Assembly (NCBI GenBank): GCA_945878555.1
Contig: CAMDWI010000001.1
Coordinates: 1 to 64,000, forward strand
Direction of reading: 5' to 3'
Source of the DNA: Klebsiella pneumoniae
Lineage (GTDB): Bacteria; Pseudomonadota; Gammaproteobacteria; Eutrophobiales; Eutrophobiaceae
Length of the DNA stretch: 64,000 nucleotides
A program made the translations under genes and the position numbers. The stretch's first letter is position 1, and every line of letters begins with the position of its first letter. The notes beneath the pieces are model-generated. The model saw only the letters and a program-made list of their open reading frames with translations, had not been told where the DNA came from and searched no databases. Below, one piece after another: positions 51,969 to 60,543 of the stretch.

Positions 51969-52717
51969 ACCGCCGTCGTCTCCGTGATCCAGTCGTAACC
52001 GCGTTTTTCAAGTTCAAGCGCGAGCTCCTTGCCACCGGTGCGCAGGATCCTGCCGCCGGACAACACATGCACCTGATCCGGCACGATATAGTCGAGCAGA
52101 CGCTGGTAATGCGTGACCATGACGATCGAACGGTCCTTGCTGCGCAGGCTGTTGACGCCTTCGGACACAATCCGCAGCGCGTCGATATCAAGGCCGGAGT
52201 CGGTCTCATCGAGTATGGCCAGCTTCGGTTCGAGTATGGCCATCTGAAAGATCTCATTGCGTTTTTTCTCGCCACCGGAGAAGCCTTCATTGACCGAGCG
52301 GTTCAGCAGGTCTTCTTTCATGTGCACCAGTTTCAGCTTCTGTTTGACCAGCGCCAGAAATTCGACCGCATCGAGCTCGGGCAGACCCTGGTATTTGCGC
52401 ACCGCGTTGATACCGGCCTTCAGCAGATACACGTTGTTCACGCCGGGGATCTCGACCGGATACTGGAACGCGAGAAACACACCTTCACACGCGCGTTGTT
52501 CCGGCGGCATCTCCAGCAGGTTCTTGCCGAGGTAAGTGACGCTGCCTTCAGTGACATCATAACCGTCACGCCCGGCGAGCACATTCGCCAGCGTACTCTT
52601 GCCGGAACCGTTCGGTCCCATGATCGCATGCACTTCGCCCGGTTTGATCTCCAGATTGATCCCGTTCAGGATCTTCTTGTTGCCGACCGTGGCGTGCAGA
52701 TTCTTGATACTTAACAT
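51965..52717 (-). CDS. sufC: SufC, SUF complex ATPase
   Basis: A 250-residue ABC-type ATPase. Walker A is GPNGSGKST near residue 34, the signature is FSGGEKKRNEIFQ near 148, and Walker B is LAILDETDSGLD. SufC drives conformational change in SufBC2D. It is separated from sufB by a 306-base gap packed with family B repeats, although the genes are normally adjacent. Confidence 0.97.
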   Translation of the reverse strand: MLSIKNLHATVGNKKILNGINLEIKPGEVHAIMGPNGSGKSTLANVLAGRDGYDVTEGSVTYLGKNLLEMPPEQRACEGVFLAFQYPVEIPGVNNVYLLKAGINAVRKYQGLPELDAVEFLALVKQKLKLVHMKEDLLNRSVNEGFSGGEKKRNEIFQMAILEPKLAILDETDSGLDIDALRIVSEGVNSLRSKDRSIVMVTHYQRLLDYIVPDQVHVLSGGRILRTGGKELALELEKRGYDWITETTAV

Positions 52718-52745
52718 TCAATGACTCCAGCTTTAATGTAGGGTT

Positions 52746-52836
52746 GTCTACTGGATACTGGTCGCTTCGGACGTCCTGTCCTCTCGCGACATTTCCCACG
52801 TCCTGTGGGTCGCGTTCGCCATTATCACGTGAGTCG
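52746..52836. repeat. Family B element, long form (B4)
   Basis: It reads ACTGGATACTGGTCGCTTCGG, then ACGTCCTGTCCTCTCGCG, CCCACGTCCTGTGGGTCGCG and a degenerate end CGCCATTATCACG. It is the reverse complement of the long element inside the Lhr gene (62846-62931). Confidence 0.85.
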
Positions 52837-52904
52837 TAGATGTATCCCTCAAACTCAATTGTTGACTGCTATTTTTTATCTCTCAAGCTTAAATACAGTG
52901 TTGT

Positions 52905-52936
52905 CTACTGGATACTGGCGTGCGCCAGTATGACGA
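52905..52936. repeat. Family B element, short form (B5)
   Basis: The halves are ACTGGATACTGGCGTG and CGCCAGTATGACG, forming a near-perfect hairpin. Confidence 0.85.
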
Positions 52937-52961
52937 AACTTAAAGGTTTATCGTGCACTCA

Positions 52962-52999
52962 CGTTGTCATGCTGGCGCACGCCAGCATCCAGTCAAACA
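52962..52999. repeat. Family B element, short form (B6)
   Basis: The halves are GTTGTCATGCTGGCGC and GCCAGCATCCAGTC, inverted relative to B5. The stem bases T-C-A-T-G-C versus T-C-A-T-A-C differ from B5 but stay paired, so the hairpin is conserved. Confidence 0.85.
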
Positions 53000-53023
53000 A
53001 AAAAAGATCCTCTGACTTGCACC

Positions 53024-54472
53024 TCACCCCACCGCTCCTTCCAGCGTGATATTCATCAGCTTCTGCGCCTCTACCGCAAACTCCATCGGCAACTCGCGGA
53101 AGACCTGCTTGCAGAAGCCGTTCACGATCATATTGACCGAATCCTCGCGGGAGATGCCGCGCTGGCGGCAGTAGAACAACTGGTCGTCGCTGATCTTCGA
53201 GGTGGTTGCCTCGTGTTCAACAACAGCGGTCGCATTGCGTGTTTCCACATACGGAAACGTGTGTGCACCACACTTGTCGCCCATCAGCAGCGAATCACAC
53301 TGCGTATAGTTACGGGCGTTGTCAGCAGACTTGCCTATCTTGACCAGGCCGCGATAAGAGTTCTGTCCATGCCCGGTCGAGATACCCTTCGAGATTATCG
53401 TGCTGCGTGTGTTCTTGCCGATGTGGATCATCTTTGTCCCGGTGTCGGCCTGCTGGTAGTTACCGGTTACGGCGACGGAATAAAACTCGCCCACCGAGTT
53501 GTCACCGCGCAGCACACAGCTCGGGTATTTCCAGGTGATGGCCGATCCGGTCTCAACCTGCGTCCACGAGATGCGTGAATTCACCCCACGGCAGTCACCG
53601 CGTTTGGTCACAAAATTATAGATACCGCCAACGCCGTTCTCATCACCGGGATACCAGTTCTGCACTGTTGAATATTTGATCGTCGCATTGTCGAGCGCGA
53701 CCAGTTCAACCACAGCGGCGTGCAACTGGTTTTCATCACGCATCGGTGCGGTACAACCTTCAAGATAACTGACATAACTGCCTTCATCAGCAACAATCAG
53801 CGTGCGCTCAAACTGGCCGGTGTTCGCGGCATTGATACGGAAATAGGTCGACAGCTCCATCGGGCAGCGTGTGCCTTTGGGGATATACACAAACGAACCA
53901 TCCGTAAAGACGGCGGAGTTCAGTGCGGCAAAATAATTGTCACCGGTCGGTACCACTGATCCGAGATATTGTTTGACCAGCTCCGGATGATCTTTCACCG
54001 CCTCGGAGAACGAGCAGAAGATGACGCCGGCCTCGGACAGTTTTTTCTTGAACGTGGTCGCGACCGACACACTGTCAAATACCGCATCGACAGCCACCCC
54101 GGCCAGCATCATCTGCTCATGCAGCGGGATGCCCAGCTTCTTGTAGGTGTCCAGTAACTTCGGGTCGATCTCGTCCAGGCTTTTCGGCCCGTCTTTCTTC
54201 GTACGCGGTGCGGAATAATAGGAGATGGACTGGTAATCAATCGGCTCATGTTTGATGAAGGCCCACTCGGGTTCGGCTAGCGTCAACCAGTGCCGATAGG
54301 CCTTCAATCGCCATTCGAGCAGCCATTCCGGCTCGTCCTTGCGCGCCGAGATCAAACGGATGACATCCTCGTTCAGGCCGGGCGGCAGCGTATCTGATTC
54401 AATATCGGTGATGAAACCGTGCTGGTATTCCTTGCCTACCAGCTGTTCCAGTTCATTTGCCTGCTCTGACAT
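53024..54472 (-). CDS. sufB: SufB, SUF scaffold complex subunit
   Basis: A 482-residue scaffold protein with the SufB family motifs [26 protein letters not shown] in parts ([15 protein letters not shown]), [17 protein letters not shown] in parts, [12 protein letters not shown] and [10 protein letters not shown]. Conserved cysteines are present near residues 240 and 395. It follows sufA by 19 bases and is the first large gene after iscR-sufA. Confidence 0.97.
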   Translation of the reverse strand: MSEQANELEQLVGKEYQHGFITDIESDTLPPGLNEDVIRLISARKDEPEWLLEWRLKAYRHWLTLAEPEWAFIKHEPIDYQSISYYSAPRTKKDGPKSLDEIDPKLLDTYKKLGIPLHEQMMLAGVAVDAVFDSVSVATTFKKKLSEAGVIFCSFSEAVKDHPELVKQYLGSVVPTGDNYFAALNSAVFTDGSFVYIPKGTRCPMELSTYFRINAANTGQFERTLIVADEGSYVSYLEGCTAPMRDENQLHAAVVELVALDNATIKYSTVQNWYPGDENGVGGIYNFVTKRGDCRGVNSRISWTQVETGSAITWKYPSCVLRGDNSVGEFYSVAVTGNYQQADTGTKMIHIGKNTRSTIISKGISTGHGQNSYRGLVKIGKSADNARNYTQCDSLLMGDKCGAHTFPYVETRNATAVVEHEATTSKISDDQLFYCRQRGISREDSVNMIVNGFCKQVFRELPMEFAVEAQKLMNITLEGAVG

Positions 54473-54491
54473 GACGCGGTGTCCCTGTTAC

Positions 54492-54839
54492 CTAGTGGCT
54501 GGTCTGCTTCGGGGTAAAACTCTCCCCGCAACCACAGGTCTGATCCACATTCGGATTATTGAAGCGGAAGCCCTCGTTCAGTCCGTCACGAACATAATCA
54601 ACCTCGGTGCCGTTAAGCATGGCCAGACTGTTCGCATCAACCACAATATTGATGCCCTGTGACTGGAAGAGCTGGTCGGTCTCCGTGGTCTTGTCGGCAG
54701 TCTGCACCACGTATTTGAATCCGGAACACCCGGTCGGCTTGATCGCAACGCGCAGTATCGTCGTCTCACCCCGGCGATCCAGGAAGCGTTTGACGTGGTT
54801 GGCAGCACGTTCTGTCAGCGTTATTGCATTCTTTTCCAT
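54492..54839 (-). CDS. sufA: A-type Fe-S carrier (SufA/IscA family)
   Basis: A 115-residue A-type carrier with the three conserved cysteines Cys38 (PTGCSGF), Cys102 and Cys104 (TCGCGESF). It carries iron or clusters to target proteins. It lies 10 bases after iscR and 19 before sufB. The name sufA follows from the operon; sequence alone cannot separate it from IscA. Confidence 0.93.
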   Translation of the reverse strand: MEKNAITLTERAANHVKRFLDRRGETTILRVAIKPTGCSGFKYVVQTADKTTETDQLFQSQGINIVVDANSLAMLNGTEVDYVRDGLNEGFRFNNPNVDQTCGCGESFTPKQTSH

Positions 54840-54849
54840 AAAATATTCT

Positions 54850-55305
54850 TCACTGCACCAGTTGTATGCGTATCGTGTCCTGCTTCCGGGAGATCGACTT
54901 TACCGAACCCCGGTTTACGAGGTCGGCCAATGTGATGCCGGATAAAAAGCCGCTGATCTGTCGGCTGAGGTCTTCCCACAAATCATGGGTCAGACAACGG
55001 TCTTCGCCATGACAGTTTTTCTGGCCACCGCATTTGGTGGCGTCGACAGATTCATCCACCGCCTGGATCACATCCGCAATTGTGATCTGGGTCGAGGGTC
55101 TGGCCAGCATATAACCACCACCCGGCCCACGCGCGCTCTCGACCAGACCCTGTTTGCGCAGGCGGGAGAACAATTGTTCCAGATAGGACAGGGAGATTCC
55201 CTGCCGTCCCGAGATGTCTGCGAGGTTGATGGGTTCTCGCTCATAATGCAGGGCGAGATCGAGCATCGCGGTCACTGCATAACGGCCTTTTGTTGTCAGT
55301 TTCAT
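54850..55305 (-). CDS. iscR: Rrf2-family Fe-S regulator IscR
   Basis: A 151-residue winged-helix regulator with Cys92, Cys98, Cys104 and His107, the ligand set of [2Fe-2S] IscR. The recognition helix region is [18 protein letters not shown], and [10 protein letters not shown] forms the wing. It senses Fe-S status and represses its own operon. Here it controls a SUF and not an ISC operon. Two abutting IscR-type sites lie 50 bases upstream. Confidence 0.95.
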   Translation of the reverse strand: MKLTTKGRYAVTAMLDLALHYEREPINLADISGRQGISLSYLEQLFSRLRKQGLVESARGPGGGYMLARPSTQITIADVIQAVDESVDATKCGGQKNCHGEDRCLTHDLWEDLSRQISGFLSGITLADLVNRGSVKSISRKQDTIRIQLVQ

Positions 55306-55354
55306 ACGTTGAAATCCTGATATTTACCTGGCAGAACGGGACAGGGATCCTGTC

Positions 55355-55404
55355 ATAACCTACTAATTTAGTCAAGTATATTGCTGATTAATTTACTCAG
55401 GTAT
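55355..55404 (-). promoter_or_regulatory. Two abutting IscR type 1 operators and suf promoter
   Basis: On the minus strand two 25-base sites touch. Site A (55355-55379) begins ATACTTGACTAAATTAGTAG. Site B (55380-55404) begins ATACCTGAGTAAATTAATCA. Both match the IscR type 1 layout (ATA-TTGACT-AT-rich-TAGTC-GGTAT). Site A contains a -35-like TTGACT. Holo-IscR bound here would repress the iscR-suf operon. Confidence 0.8.
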
Positions 55405-55500
55405 TCTGCGTGGCATCAGCGGAGATGATGGGCCGCCGGTAGCGGGACTGACGTGGTAGAATCCGCGGCGATTATATAATGATAAACCGGATTTCACCGA

Positions 55501-57453
55501 ATGGCACTGCTTCATTTTGACAATATTTCTCTGGAGTACGGGGAGCAGCTGATCCTGGACCGGGCCAGTTTTACGCTGGATGAGGGCGAGCGGGTCTGTC
55601 TTATCGGTCGTAACGGTGCCGGTAAATCCACTGTTTTCAACATTATCAGCGGGGCCGTGCAACAGGACGCCGGCAAGATCCACTCAAAGTCGAACCTGCG
55701 TATCAGCCAGTTACAACAGACGCTGCCGCAGGAACTCGACCAGACCGTGCATGACTATGTGCGCAACGGCCTGTCCCGCCTGATAGGCTGGATAGACCAG
55801 TACAACCAACGTTTGCAGGCCGGTCAGGACAAGACCGCACTGCGCGAGCTGGAGACCTTGCAGCAATTGATCGAACAGGGCGGCGGCTGGAAGATCGATA
55901 ACCAGATCGAACAGATCCTGACCGAATTGCAGTTGCCTGCCGCAAAGAAGCTCGGTGAATTGTCCGGGGGCTGGCAGCGGCGGGTGGCACTCGGCAGGGC
56001 GCTAATCAGCCAGCCCGAGGTGTTATTGCTGGATGAACCGACCAACCATCTGGACCTCGGTGCGATCCAGTGGCTGGAAGACAAGGCATTCGGGTTCCAG
56101 GGCAGTATCCTGTTTATCACCCACGATCGTGCGTTCATGCAAAGACTGGCCACCCGCATCCTCGAACTGGATCGCGGCCAGATGCGCAGCTGGCCAGGGT
56201 CCTATCGCAAATACCTGTCGGACAAGGAGAAGCTGCTGGAGGAAGAGGAGCGCCAGAATGCGCTGTTCGACAAGCGGCTGGAGCAGGAAGAGACCTGGAT
56301 ACGCCAGGGCGTGAAGGCGCGGCGTACCCGCAACGAAGGCCGGGTGCGGGCACTGGAAAAGATGCGCGAACTGCACGGACAGAGGGTCAAGCGCCATGAC
56401 AAGGCGCATATCCAGATCGAGGAAGGTGATTTGTCCGGGCGCAAGATCATCGAGCTGCGCAATGTCACCCACGGTTACGGTGATGTGACATTAATAAACA
56501 AGTTTTCCGTCAAGGTACTGCGCGGCGAACGTATCGGACTGGTCGGGAATAACGGTGTGGGCAAGAGTACGCTGCTGCGCATCCTGCTCGGTGAGATCAC
56601 GCCGTTGTCCGGCACAGTTAAGCAGGGCACCAATCTGCAAATCGCCTATTTTGATCAGCTGCGCAAACAGCTGGATCCGGAGCGCACTGTGGCCGAGATC
56701 ATCGGCGATGGCGCCGAATATATCCGTATCGATGGCAAGGAGCGACACGTCATCGGTTATCTGAAAGGTTTTCTGTTCAGCCCGAAACGGGCAATGACAA
56801 AGATTAAGGTATTGTCTGGTGGTGAGTGCAACCGCATCATCCTCGCGAAGTTGTTTACCCAGCCGTCCAATCTGCTGGTACTTGACGAGCCGACCAATGA
56901 TCTCGATGTGGAGACGCTGGAGGTGCTGGAAGACCGACTGTGTGAATACACCGGCACCTTGCTGGTCGTCAGTCACGACCGTGAGTTCCTCGATAATGTT
57001 GTCACCAGCACACTGGTGTTCGAGCAGGGCGGCCACATCCAGCGCTACGCCGGTGGCTATTCAGACTGGTTAAAGCAGGGCAAGGCCTTGCAGGAAGATC
57101 AGGCCGAACACGCCCAGGCCGAACACGCCCAGGGCGAACGCAAATCGCAGAAACCGAATGATGACGACAATAGCCCCGTCGTAGATACGATGGTCCCGCG
57201 TAACAAAAAACAGGTGAAGCTCAGCTACAAACTGCAACTCGAACTTGATGGTCTGCCGGATCGTATTGATACGCTGGAGCGCGCGATTGCACAGCTACGC
57301 GACCAGACCCACGCGGCGGATTTTTATAACCAGCCCTACGATAGCGTGCGTGTCGCACTCGAAACGCTGGCGCAGAAAGAAGCGGAACTCGAACAGTTTA
57401 TGCAACGCTGGAATGAGCTGGAGAGCATGAAGACCACACTGCAGGCGCAGTGA
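55501..57453 (+). CDS. uup: ABC-F family ATPase Uup
   Basis: A 650-residue protein with two ABC domains. Walker A motifs are GRNGAGKST near residue 37 and GNNGVGKST near 350; signatures are LSGGWQRRVALGRAL and LSGGECNRI. A linker with RRTRNEGRVRALEKMRE separates them. The C-terminal 90 residues form the coiled-coil DNA- or ribosome-binding domain typical of Uup, preceded by an imperfect repeat (AEHAQ x2). Uup acts on ribosomes and affects transposon excision in E. coli. It diverges from iscR. Confidence 0.93.
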   Translation: MALLHFDNISLEYGEQLILDRASFTLDEGERVCLIGRNGAGKSTVFNIISGAVQQDAGKIHSKSNLRISQLQQTLPQELDQTVHDYVRNGLSRLIGWIDQYNQRLQAGQDKTALRELETLQQLIEQGGGWKIDNQIEQILTELQLPAAKKLGELSGGWQRRVALGRALISQPEVLLLDEPTNHLDLGAIQWLEDKAFGFQGSILFITHDRAFMQRLATRILELDRGQMRSWPGSYRKYLSDKEKLLEEEERQNALFDKRLEQEETWIRQGVKARRTRNEGRVRALEKMRELHGQRVKRHDKAHIQIEEGDLSGRKIIELRNVTHGYGDVTLINKFSVKVLRGERIGLVGNNGVGKSTLLRILLGEITPLSGTVKQGTNLQIAYFDQLRKQLDPERTVAEIIGDGAEYIRIDGKERHVIGYLKGFLFSPKRAMTKIKVLSGGECNRIILAKLFTQPSNLLVLDEPTNDLDVETLEVLEDRLCEYTGTLLVVSHDREFLDNVVTSTLVFEQGGHIQRYAGGYSDWLKQGKALQEDQAEHAQAEHAQGERKSQKPNDDDNSPVVDTMVPRNKKQVKLSYKLQLELDGLPDRIDTLERAIAQLRDQTHAADFYNQPYDSVRVALETLAQKEAELEQFMQRWNELESMKTTLQAQ

Positions 57454-57466
57454 GGTCAGGTGTGTG

Positions 57467-58102
57467 TCAGGGATTGGCTGGTTTGTAGGCCGGATTCTTT
57501 GCCTTCTGTAACAGTTCATCCAGCTTCGATTGTGCGGCAGCCCATTCCGGAAACAGTTGCAGTGCCATCCGATAATCGGCCTCGGCATCGGTAAACTTGC
57601 CCATGCCCTCGTAGGTCATGCCCCGATTGAAATACGCAATCTGCGGTTTGCTGGTGTTCTTTTCGATCGCTGTTGAATATTCGATCAGCGCCTTGTCAAA
57701 AGATTTGCCCAGAAAATACACATTACCGATATTTACATTCAGCTCGCCAAACTCCGGTTTCAGAGTCAGCGCTGCACTGTAATCCTGGATCGCCTTCTGG
57801 TAGTCCTCCAGTGACATATAAATGATGCCACGGTTTGCCAATGTAGCCGCACGGTCACGCGGGGTCAGTGCCGTGCGTTGCAGTGCATAGGTGCAGGTCT
57901 CTACATCCTTGCGCGAGGTGTAATGGATGCGGGCGGCAATACTCGCGGCCTGATAACATTCGCGTGCCGGGGTGTTATCGGAGGCGAGAATATCCATCGA
58001 GGTGGAATCCTGATAGCGATACTGCGACTGCGCTGATCCGGTCAATGGCAGTATCAGACCCGCAAGTACAAGCATGCTTATTCCCAGTCTACGAATTGAC
58101 AT
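57467..58102 (-). CDS. Exported TPR-repeat protein
   Basis: A 211-residue periplasmic protein with a signal peptide (cleavage near SAQS, residue 25) and three to four TPR motifs between residues 85 and 195 (LANRGIIYMSLEDYQKAI, NIGNVYFLGKSFDKAL, NRGMTYEGMGKFTDAE). The N-terminal 50 residues after cleavage are cysteine-containing and unique. It converges on uup with a 13-base gap. Partner proteins are unknown. Confidence 0.88.
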   Translation of the reverse strand: MSIRRLGISMLVLAGLILPLTGSAQSQYRYQDSTSMDILASDNTPARECYQAASIAARIHYTSRKDVETCTYALQRTALTPRDRAATLANRGIIYMSLEDYQKAIQDYSAALTLKPEFGELNVNIGNVYFLGKSFDKALIEYSTAIEKNTSKPQIAYFNRGMTYEGMGKFTDAEADYRMALQLFPEWAAAQSKLDELLQKAKNPAYKPANP

Positions 58103-58454
58103 CTGCCACCCTCCAGGCCCGTCAGGCCACTCTGTACCGCCTAGTGTAGGAAAATTGTCTCCTAAATGCTACGGGTAGACCTGTGAATTAATTGTGCAGG
58201 AAAATGCGCACTGAGATACCGGTTGCGGGCGTGTCAGACCACCTGCATCCATGCTGGCGCTCACCGCATTCCACCGTCCCGAGGCCGGGCCAGCTCATAA
58301 CTAATGACTCTTGACCTTATATATACGAATTTCTGGATTTGGCGGGCCAGATCCTATACTATTAATAATCATTCTCATTTGAGATTGAATCGCTTTTGGT
58401 GAAGATTCTGTTGTTAACCGCGTGTTTTAGCTAGTTCTGATGAACTGAGGATAT
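58103..58454. other. Intergenic control region upstream of the FTR1 gene
   Basis: This 352-base gap lies between the divergent TPR and FTR1 genes. It holds a Fur-like box at 58361-58381 with a TATACT -10-like hexamer at 58355-58360 just before it. The rest shows no gene or repeat that I recognise. Confidence 0.6.
58361..58381 (+). promoter_or_regulatory. Fur box
   Basis: ATTAATAATCATTCTCATTT matches the Fur consensus core (AATAATCATTCTCATT fits GATAATGATAATCATTATC as overlapping 7-1-7 units). A -10-like TATACT directly precedes it, so Fur-Fe would block this promoter. The next gene is an iron permease, which supports the call. Confidence 0.75.
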
Positions 58455-60332
58455 ATGAAAAGAGTGCTTGGTCTGGTGTTAGGTGTGTTGTTGTTCAGCT
58501 CCGCGCGTGCGGACGTACAGACACTGCTGCAACTGGTCGATTATATGGGTGTTGATTATGCCGGTGCGATTGAAAACGGTGTGATCGTCAATGAATTTGA
58601 ATATGCGGAGATGGTCGAGTTTGGTGGCCGCATCCAGGGTGAACTGAACCAGCTGCAGGCCACTGCCGCCACACCACAGTTAAACACACTGGCACAACAA
58701 CTCGCTACCGAGGTGACCAACAAGGCCGCCCCTGCCGTTATCGCCGGACTGACCCAGTCGATCCGTGAGTTGTTGATGACCAACTACGATATCGTACTGA
58801 CACCGAAAGGCATGCCGGACATCGCCCGTGCCCAGCAGCTGTATACCGAAAACTGCGCCTCGTGCCACGGCGAGACCGGCATGGGTGACGGTATGGCCGC
58901 TGTCGGTATGGAACCTGCCCCGACCGATTTTCACGATGCAGAACGTGCGCATCAGCGCAGCCTGTTTGGACTTTATAATACAATCACACTCGGCGTCGCC
59001 GGTACACCGATGCCGGCACGACCGGACCTGTCCGACATGGACCGTTGGGCGCTGTCGTTTTATGTCGGTGGCATGTACGCCGATGCCGCGACCTTACAGG
59101 CCGGTGAGGCCGCTCAGAAACAACAGCCGCTGACGTTGACCGACGCGGTCACACTGTCACCGGCCGAACTTGCCGCGACAAATACACAAGGCGTCGCCAT
59201 CGCCGCCTGGGTCAGACAAAACCCGTCTGCATTGTTCTCCGGCAAGGCCGACCCGCTGGATGTTACCCGCGACTTTCTCGCGCAGAGTTTGCAGTTATAC
59301 AAGGATGGCAATGCAAAGGCCGCTGCCGATGCCGCCGTGACCGGTTATCTGGAAGGCTTCGAATTGATTGAGGCACCCTTGAGTAATGTAGACGCCGCGC
59401 TGATGAGACAGACCGAGGGTGCGATGATGGCTTTCCGCCATGCCATAGCACAGCAGGCCGGAACAGATCAGGTTGAGGCGCGGTATACCGAGGTGCTCGC
59501 GCTGCTGGACCAGTCCTCTGTGGCGCTACAAGGCGATGCCCTGTCACCATCAGTAGCGTTTTCCGGATCGTTGATCATCCTGCTGCGTGAAGGTCTGGAG
59601 ATCATCCTCGTGCTCGCCGCGATCATTACCTTCCTCGTCAAGTCCGGTCGCAGCGATGCGCTGCGTTATGTGCACGCCGGTTGGGCCCTCGCGCTGGCTG
59701 CCGGTGTGGCCACCTGGGCCGTGTCGTCCTATGTATTTACAATCAGCGGAGCGACCCGCGAGGTCACCGAGGGCGTCACCGCCTTGCTGGCCGCCGTCAT
59801 CCTGCTCTATGTCGGATTCTGGATGCACCGCAATGCCAGTGCGAAACGCTGGAGCGAATACCTGAAGTCGCAGGTCCAGACCGCACTCGATACCCGCACC
59901 TTGTGGACGCTGGCCGTCGTTTCGTTCCTCGCCGTCTACCGCGAGATCTTCGAGATCATCCTGTTCTACCAGGCCCTGTGGGCGCAGGTAAATGCAGAGT
60001 CACACCGCGCGGTATTCTATGGCGCCGTGCTCGCGGTGGCCCTGCTCGCGCTGATGACCTGGTTGATCTACAAGTTTGGTATGCGCCTGCCGTTGAAGCA
60101 GTTCTTCACCGCCAGCGCGATCATCATGATAGCGCTCGCCTTCATCTTCACCGGCAAGGGTATCGCCGCGTTGCAGGAGGCCGGCAGCCTCGCCTCCAGC
60201 CCGGTCCCGTTCCCGACGATCGAATTGCTTGGAATCTATCCAAATCTGCAAGCGCTGGTATTACAGGCCATTGTCGTTGTGCTCGCCCTCGCGATCTTTT
60301 TCTATGATCGCAAGGAGAAGAAGACGGCATAG
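58455..60332 (+). CDS. Cytochrome c / FTR1 iron permease fusion protein
   Basis: A 625-residue exported and membrane protein. A signal peptide (residues 1-19) leads to a periplasmic part with one c-type haem motif CASCH at 134-138 and a helical spacer to about 365. An FTR1 permease domain follows, with about seven helices and the two iron motifs REGLE (near 378) and REIFE (near 495). Such fusions couple electron transfer to high-affinity iron uptake at the inner membrane. GAGG precedes the ATG. A Fur box lies upstream. The last 15 or so bases plus about 70 downstream bases are duplicated in tandem. Confidence 0.93.
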   Translation: MKRVLGLVLGVLLFSSARADVQTLLQLVDYMGVDYAGAIENGVIVNEFEYAEMVEFGGRIQGELNQLQATAATPQLNTLAQQLATEVTNKAAPAVIAGLTQSIRELLMTNYDIVLTPKGMPDIARAQQLYTENCASCHGETGMGDGMAAVGMEPAPTDFHDAERAHQRSLFGLYNTITLGVAGTPMPARPDLSDMDRWALSFYVGGMYADAATLQAGEAAQKQQPLTLTDAVTLSPAELAATNTQGVAIAAWVRQNPSALFSGKADPLDVTRDFLAQSLQLYKDGNAKAAADAAVTGYLEGFELIEAPLSNVDAALMRQTEGAMMAFRHAIAQQAGTDQVEARYTEVLALLDQSSVALQGDALSPSVAFSGSLIILLREGLEIILVLAAIITFLVKSGRSDALRYVHAGWALALAAGVATWAVSSYVFTISGATREVTEGVTALLAAVILLYVGFWMHRNASAKRWSEYLKSQVQTALDTRTLWTLAVVSFLAVYREIFEIILFYQALWAQVNAESHRAVFYGAVLAVALLALMTWLIYKFGMRLPLKQFFTASAIIMIALAFIFTGKGIAALQEAGSLASSPVPFPTIELLGIYPNLQALVLQAIVVVLALAIFFYDRKEKKTA

Positions 60333-60480
60333 GACAACCGGAGACAGACGCGGTTATTGGGGTCTGTCTCCACAGCCTACCGTCATACTGGCGAAGGAAA
60401 AGAAGACGGCATAGGACAACCGGGGGCAGACGCGGTTATTGGGGTCTGTCTCCGCAGCCTACCGTCATACTGGCGAACGC
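60317..60480 (+). repeat. Tandem 82-base duplication at the FTR1 gene end
   Basis: The unit AAGACGGCATAGGACAACCGG through GTCATACTGGCGA occurs at about 60321 and again at about 60403, a period of 82 bases. Each unit contains a GGAGACAGAC / GTCTGTCTCC type hairpin that could end transcription, weaker in the second copy. The second unit runs into the family B element at 60463-60498; the first ends in a partial one. Confidence 0.85.
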
Positions 60481-60498
60481 CAGTATCCAGTAGAACAA
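60463..60498. repeat. Family B element, short form (B8)
   Basis: The halves are GTCATACTGGCGAACG and CCAGTATCCAGTAGAAC. It lies 46 bases before the start of the aldo/keto reductase gene, and read in that gene's frame it gives [12 protein letters not shown], the same peptide as in the Lhr insert. Confidence 0.85.
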
Positions 60499-60543
60499 AA
60501 CCACCCGAAGGGTGACAATCTCTGCAATAACCGGAGTAAGACG

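Larger units (their letters stand above)
52718..53023. other. Repeat-filled gap between sufB and sufC
   Basis: Three family B elements (52746-52836, 52905-52936 and 52962-52999) occupy this 306-base gap inside the suf operon. An open frame crosses the first element on the minus strand but has no start signal and no homology I recognise. I see no gene here. Confidence 0.75.

Noticed and set aside
51842..52714. Open frame of 290 codons on the plus strand opposite sufC
   Set aside because: It is antisense to a clear SufC with all ABC motifs and has no ribosome site or homology.
52566..52799. Open frame on the minus strand crossing element B4 into sufC
   Set aside because: It is in a different frame from sufC, has no ribosome site, and is open mainly because the repeat lacks stops. 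It is noted only as support for the in-frame readability of family B.
59681..60307. Open frame of 208 codons overlapping the FTR1 domain in another frame
   Set aside because: The FTR1 frame has conserved motifs; the other frame is Arg/Pro-rich without any.
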